Source: Roseimaritima ulvae (GTDB lineage Bacteria; Planctomycetota; Planctomycetia; Pirellulales; Pirellulaceae). Taken from it: a DNA stretch of 64,000 nt. Position 1 is the first letter of the stretch, and every line of letters begins with the position of its first letter. The notes under the pieces are model-generated. The model had not been told where the DNA came from and made no database searches. It was given only the letters and a program-made list of their open reading frames with translations. Shown here piece after piece: positions 61,479 through 64,000 of the stretch. The stretch is taken from the NCBI RefSeq assembly GCF_008065135.1, contig NZ_CP042914.1, positions 868,001 to 932,000 on the forward strand. The letters run 5' to 3'. The position numbers and the translations under genes were made by a program.

Positions 61479-62537
61479 ATGTTTACAAGTGTAGGAATGC
61501 GGGGCCGCAGTCGTCGGCAAGCCTTTACGCTCGTGGAGTTGTTGGTTGTTATCGCCATTATCGGGGTTCTAGTGGGGCTGTTGCTGCCCGCAGTCCAGGC
61601 TGCCCGTGAGGCCGCACGGCGGATGTCATGTTCGAACAATCTGAAACAGATTGGTTTGGCGTTGCACATGTATCACGACACCAACAAGGTGCTGCCTCCG
61701 TCGCACTTCTTGGCGTCTCCCGCCACCCAGCGTCCCGCTTCGTGGTTGGTTCGCATCTTGCCCTATCTGGAGCAGAGTGCTGCCTACGATGGTTCTACGT
61801 TCAGCGGCACCGACTGGGCTTCGCGGGGCGACGGCACCAATTTGAATTGGGCGTTGTTCCACGGCTTGGAAGTCCCCGCGTTTAATTGTCCCTCCAGTCC
61901 TCTGCCGACCACGCGGACCGACGCCGCCAGCAGCACCACCGTGGCCTTGGGAGCTCCGGCCAACCTGGAGATGCAGGTGCCGTCTTACGTCGGCGTGGCC
62001 GGTGACTACAACGAACGCAATTCGCAGTGGAACGGCTACCACGGCATGAGCGACTACAACGGTGCCATCGTCAGCATCGACAACCGCAATACGATGGCCG
62101 TCCGGTTCGCATCGTTTACCGACGGAACCAGCAACACGTTGGCCGTGGGCGAACAGTCGGACCACATGCGAGTCCGGGAGAGCGATGGCAGCATCTCGAA
62201 ATACGACCAGCGCGCGGGCAACTGGTGGGGCGGTGCCTGGTCTGGTGGTGGCGGTGGAAACAGCAACACGTCGGAAGGCTACTGGATGAATGTGGCCTCG
62301 ACCCGTGTGGGCATCAACTACGTTTCGACGCAAGGCCGTTACACCCCGCATGGAATCGGCCCGTATTGGTACGGTCGCCCGGGACGTCACACTATCTTCG
62401 TTTCCGCTCACCCCGGCGGAGCTCAGTTCTGTCGAGTGGACGGATCGGTGCGTTTCATTTCGGAGAACATTCGTTTCGACGTCTTCAGCTACTTGTCCAA
62501 TCGTGAAGATGGCGAAGTCATCCCCGAAGGCTTTTAG
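61479..62537 (+). CDS. DUF1559 prepilin-like protein
   Basis: 352 residues from the ATG at 61479, supported by AGAGGT 8 bases upstream; an ATG at 61443 lacks such a site. Type IV prepilin N-terminus: RRQAFTLVELLVVIAIIGVL with processing expected before Phe16 and Glu at +5. DUF1559 body: RMSCSNNLKQIGLALHMYHD, FTDGTSNTLAVGEQ and the C-terminal segment AQFCRVDGSVRFISENI. Planctomycetes carry many such pseudopilins; they may form surface fibres or secretion pseudopili. A small lipoprotein gene follows, a usual pairing. Confidence 0.93.
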   Translation: MFTSVGMRGRSRRQAFTLVELLVVIAIIGVLVGLLLPAVQAAREAARRMSCSNNLKQIGLALHMYHDTNKVLPPSHFLASPATQRPASWLVRILPYLEQSAAYDGSTFSGTDWASRGDGTNLNWALFHGLEVPAFNCPSSPLPTTRTDAASSTTVALGAPANLEMQVPSYVGVAGDYNERNSQWNGYHGMSDYNGAIVSIDNRNTMAVRFASFTDGTSNTLAVGEQSDHMRVRESDGSISKYDQRAGNWWGGAWSGGGGGNSNTSEGYWMNVASTRVGINYVSTQGRYTPHGIGPYWYGRPGRHTIFVSAHPGGAQFCRVDGSVRFISENIRFDVFSYLSNREDGEVIPEGF

Positions 62538-62588
62538 GACGCGGTTCGCCGCCATGTCCCCTACCCTCTATTTTTGTATGAGAGACCC

Positions 62589-63086
62589 ATGACCAAGTTT
62601 GCAAACTTCAATCGTCGATGGACTGTCGCTGTCGGTAGCTTGTGCCTGCTGGGCTTGTCGGTGCTGCCGGGGTGTGGCAACGGCGACATGCCGGAGTTGG
62701 CCGAAGTCACCGGAACGCTGACCAAGGGCGGCCAGCCGGTCGTCAACGCTCGGGTGGAATTTTATCCCGACGGTCCGGGTGCTGCTTCGTATGGCAAGAC
62801 CGACCAGGATGGTAAGTTCGAGTTGTATTATTCGACCGGCCCTGCCGGCGCCGCGATTGGTACTCACAAAGTTACCGTCATCGGCGGTAGTGTGGACGCC
62901 AGCGAAGTGGAAGCCGAGCCGGTCGAAGGTGGCGAAGAAGCCGCCGAAGGTACGCTGGCACCGGTGGGTGGGCCCGGCGGTAATTCACGCAGCGGACCCG
63001 GGGGCGGAGCGCCAAAAGAAACCACTGGTCTAACGGCCGAAGTGGTCGCAGGCAGCAACGACATCCAGTTGGAAATGGAATCCTAG
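62589..63086 (+). CDS. Transthyretin-like carboxypeptidase-regulatory lipoprotein
   Basis: 165 residues from the ATG at 62589, 51 bases after the DUF1559 stop; a TTG at 62574 is in frame but adds no signal. Lipoprotein signal ending in LPGC (Cys29). The domain EVTGTLTKGGQPVVNARVEF and GKFELYYSTGPAGAAIGTHK is the transthyretin-like/carboxypeptidase regulatory fold. The C-terminus has a Gly/Pro/Ser-rich stretch (GGPGGNSRSGPGGG). Probably a surface companion of the DUF1559 protein. Confidence 0.9.
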   Translation: MTKFANFNRRWTVAVGSLCLLGLSVLPGCGNGDMPELAEVTGTLTKGGQPVVNARVEFYPDGPGAASYGKTDQDGKFELYYSTGPAGAAIGTHKVTVIGGSVDASEVEAEPVEGGEEAAEGTLAPVGGPGGNSRSGPGGGAPKETTGLTAEVVAGSNDIQLEMES

Positions 63087-63124
63087 TACTTTGACACAGC
63101 ACTAGGCGGGCGGACGGAATAAGG

Positions 63125-64000
63125 TCAGTCCGTATCCACCCAATCGGTCTCCAAGACCCGCTGGCGATACGATGCGTCGCGGTGCAGTTTCACGATCGTG
63201 CGGTAGCTGTCCGACAGCAGTTGGCGGCTACGCACATCGTCAAACGCCCGCTTCGATTCTCGCCGCAGGCTGCCGGCCAGTCGGACTAGTAACCGCCGTT
63301 GGTGGTCGTCCGATGCGGCCAGCATGATGGCTTGCAGCATTCGCATCATGTGCAGCGAAGCGTTGCGATCGGCGGCCACGTAAGGCCGTAATTGGTCAAA
63401 CACCATGCAGGCAAAGGAGTCGAACGTGTCCGGTTCGGCCACGATCCGCAGTTGCTGCTGGTCATCCAAGCGATGCGCGTCGGGCATTTCTCGCGAAGCC
63501 AGGTTTTCCAGACCGGTCTGCAGCCAGTCCATGCAGTTGAGGGCAGTGAAAGGATCATTGACCCCCGGCGACAGCGCTCGCATGGCCACCTCGACCAATT
63601 GGTTGAGGACAAAGCGTAGGTTCTGATGGGCCGTACGCTGGGCCCCGCAGTAGAACATGCCTTGGATCTGAGTCCGCATCTGATCGTCGACGCGATCGCG
63701 CGGCGCGGCCAGCAGCAGCACGTTGTTCTCGGAGACAAAGTCGCCGGGGCGCTGCTGCAGCTTAAGCACCAAGTCGTGTTGTTTCGCCAACTGTAACAAA
63801 CCGTCGCTGTCGACAAATTCAATGTAACCCGGACACGAAGCGCCGACCTTGGTAGCCGTCCGGTAGAACGAATCGGGTAGGTCGGCCCTTGGTTCACGCT
63901 GCTGGGGATCTTGGTGCGGGATGCCGATTTTGGTGGGGAACTGTTGGGCGATCTGGACGTTCAAGTCGTGCCCCACGCCGGCCACGATGTTCGAGACGTG
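63125..64000 (-). CDS. DUF2254 membrane protein, C-terminal part (cut by window end)
   Basis: The reading frame stays open to base 64000 on the minus strand, so the gene continues beyond the window. The visible 291 residues begin HVSNIVAGVGHDLN and contain GYIEFVDSDGLLQLAKQHDL, the pattern LSPGVNDPFTALNCMDWL and AADRNASLHMMRMLQAI, characteristic of the DUF2254 soluble C-terminal domain. The family's N-terminal membrane helices would lie outside. A start inside the window (63985) would drop conserved residues. Function of the family is unknown. Confidence 0.87.
   Translation of the reverse strand, partial: HVSNIVAGVGHDLNVQIAQQFPTKIGIPHQDPQQREPRADLPDSFYRTATKVGASCPGYIEFVDSDGLLQLAKQHDLVLKLQQRPGDFVSENNVLLLAAPRDRVDDQMRTQIQGMFYCGAQRTAHQNLRFVLNQLVEVAMRALSPGVNDPFTALNCMDWLQTGLENLASREMPDAHRLDDQQQLRIVAEPDTFDSFACMVFDQLRPYVAADRNASLHMMRMLQAIMLAASDDHQRRLLVRLAGSLRRESKRAFDDVRSRQLLSDSYRTIVKLHRDASYRQRVLETDWVDTD

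Noticed and set aside
61626-62555. Minus-strand open frame of 309 codons opposite the DUF1559 gene
   Set aside because: The DUF1559 protein is certain from the prepilin motif; the opposite frame is rich in Arg/Val/Ala without similarity.

Overview
The window looks like a chromosomal segment of a planctomycete, most likely of the Pirellulaceae (Rhodopirellula/Roseimaritima type). This rests on planctomycete hallmark families: DUF1501, DUF1549/DUF1553 and PSCyt1-type cytochrome proteins, a DUF1559 prepilin-like protein followed by a small transthyretin-like lipoprotein, DUF1573, an exosortase with a PEP-CTERM substrate, and many short palindromic intergenic repeats. I found no tRNA, rRNA, CRISPR array or intact transposase.

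Layout. (1) 1-2.4 kb: an SDR oxidoreductase, the chromosome-segregation protein ScpB and a specialised NusG paralogue that leads into the glycan locus. (2) 2.4-6.6 kb, minus strand: a Wzc-type tyrosine autokinase and a GT4 glycosyltransferase. (3) 6.9-41.3 kb, plus strand, nearly unbroken and often with ATGA/GTGA start-stop overlaps: a very large surface-glycan locus. It holds a WlbC/WbpE-like aminotransferase and a WlbA/WbpB-like dehydrogenase (2,3-diamino-uronic acid pathway), an O-antigen ligase fused to TPRs, a Wzm/Wzt ABC exporter, a second epimerase/aminotransferase/acyltransferase set, about ten glycosyltransferases, two paralogous asparagine-synthase-like amidotransferases, four methyltransferases including one FkbM type, a P-loop kinase, deacetylase-like and GNAT proteins, and a GT39-like membrane protein. 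(4) 41.5-47.9 kb: exosortase fused to an EpsI-like domain, a membrane-anchored TPR protein, a PEP-CTERM protein with its own promoter and terminator, a polysaccharide deacetylase and a YdcF-like protein. (5) 48-64 kb: planctomycete housekeeping and accessory genes: thioredoxin-like lipoprotein, ECF sigma factor, DUF1573 protein, a minus-strand DUF1549/1553 - pre-peptidase - DUF1501 - hydrolase cluster, a divergent cytochrome/WD40 protein, DUF1559 plus lipoprotein, and a DUF2254 protein cut by the window end.

How the genes may work together (inference). The 6.9-41 kb locus could make a polysaccharide containing 2,3-diacylamino-uronic acid, perhaps amidated by the two AsnB-like enzymes and capped or decorated by the methyltransferases and kinase. 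Wzm/Wzt would export it, with the ligase and Wzc-like kinase in attachment or length control. The exosortase would sort PEP-CTERM proteins to the same cell surface. No Wzx flippase, no initiating polyprenyl-phosphate sugar transferase and no Wza-type outer-membrane channel is visible here.

The most unusual non-coding signal is a family of about eight short hairpins at 49.5-58.1 kb. They share a constant GCCA loop and stems that change in a compensatory way from copy to copy. Three copies (one partial) lie inside the start of the DUF1501 coding region.
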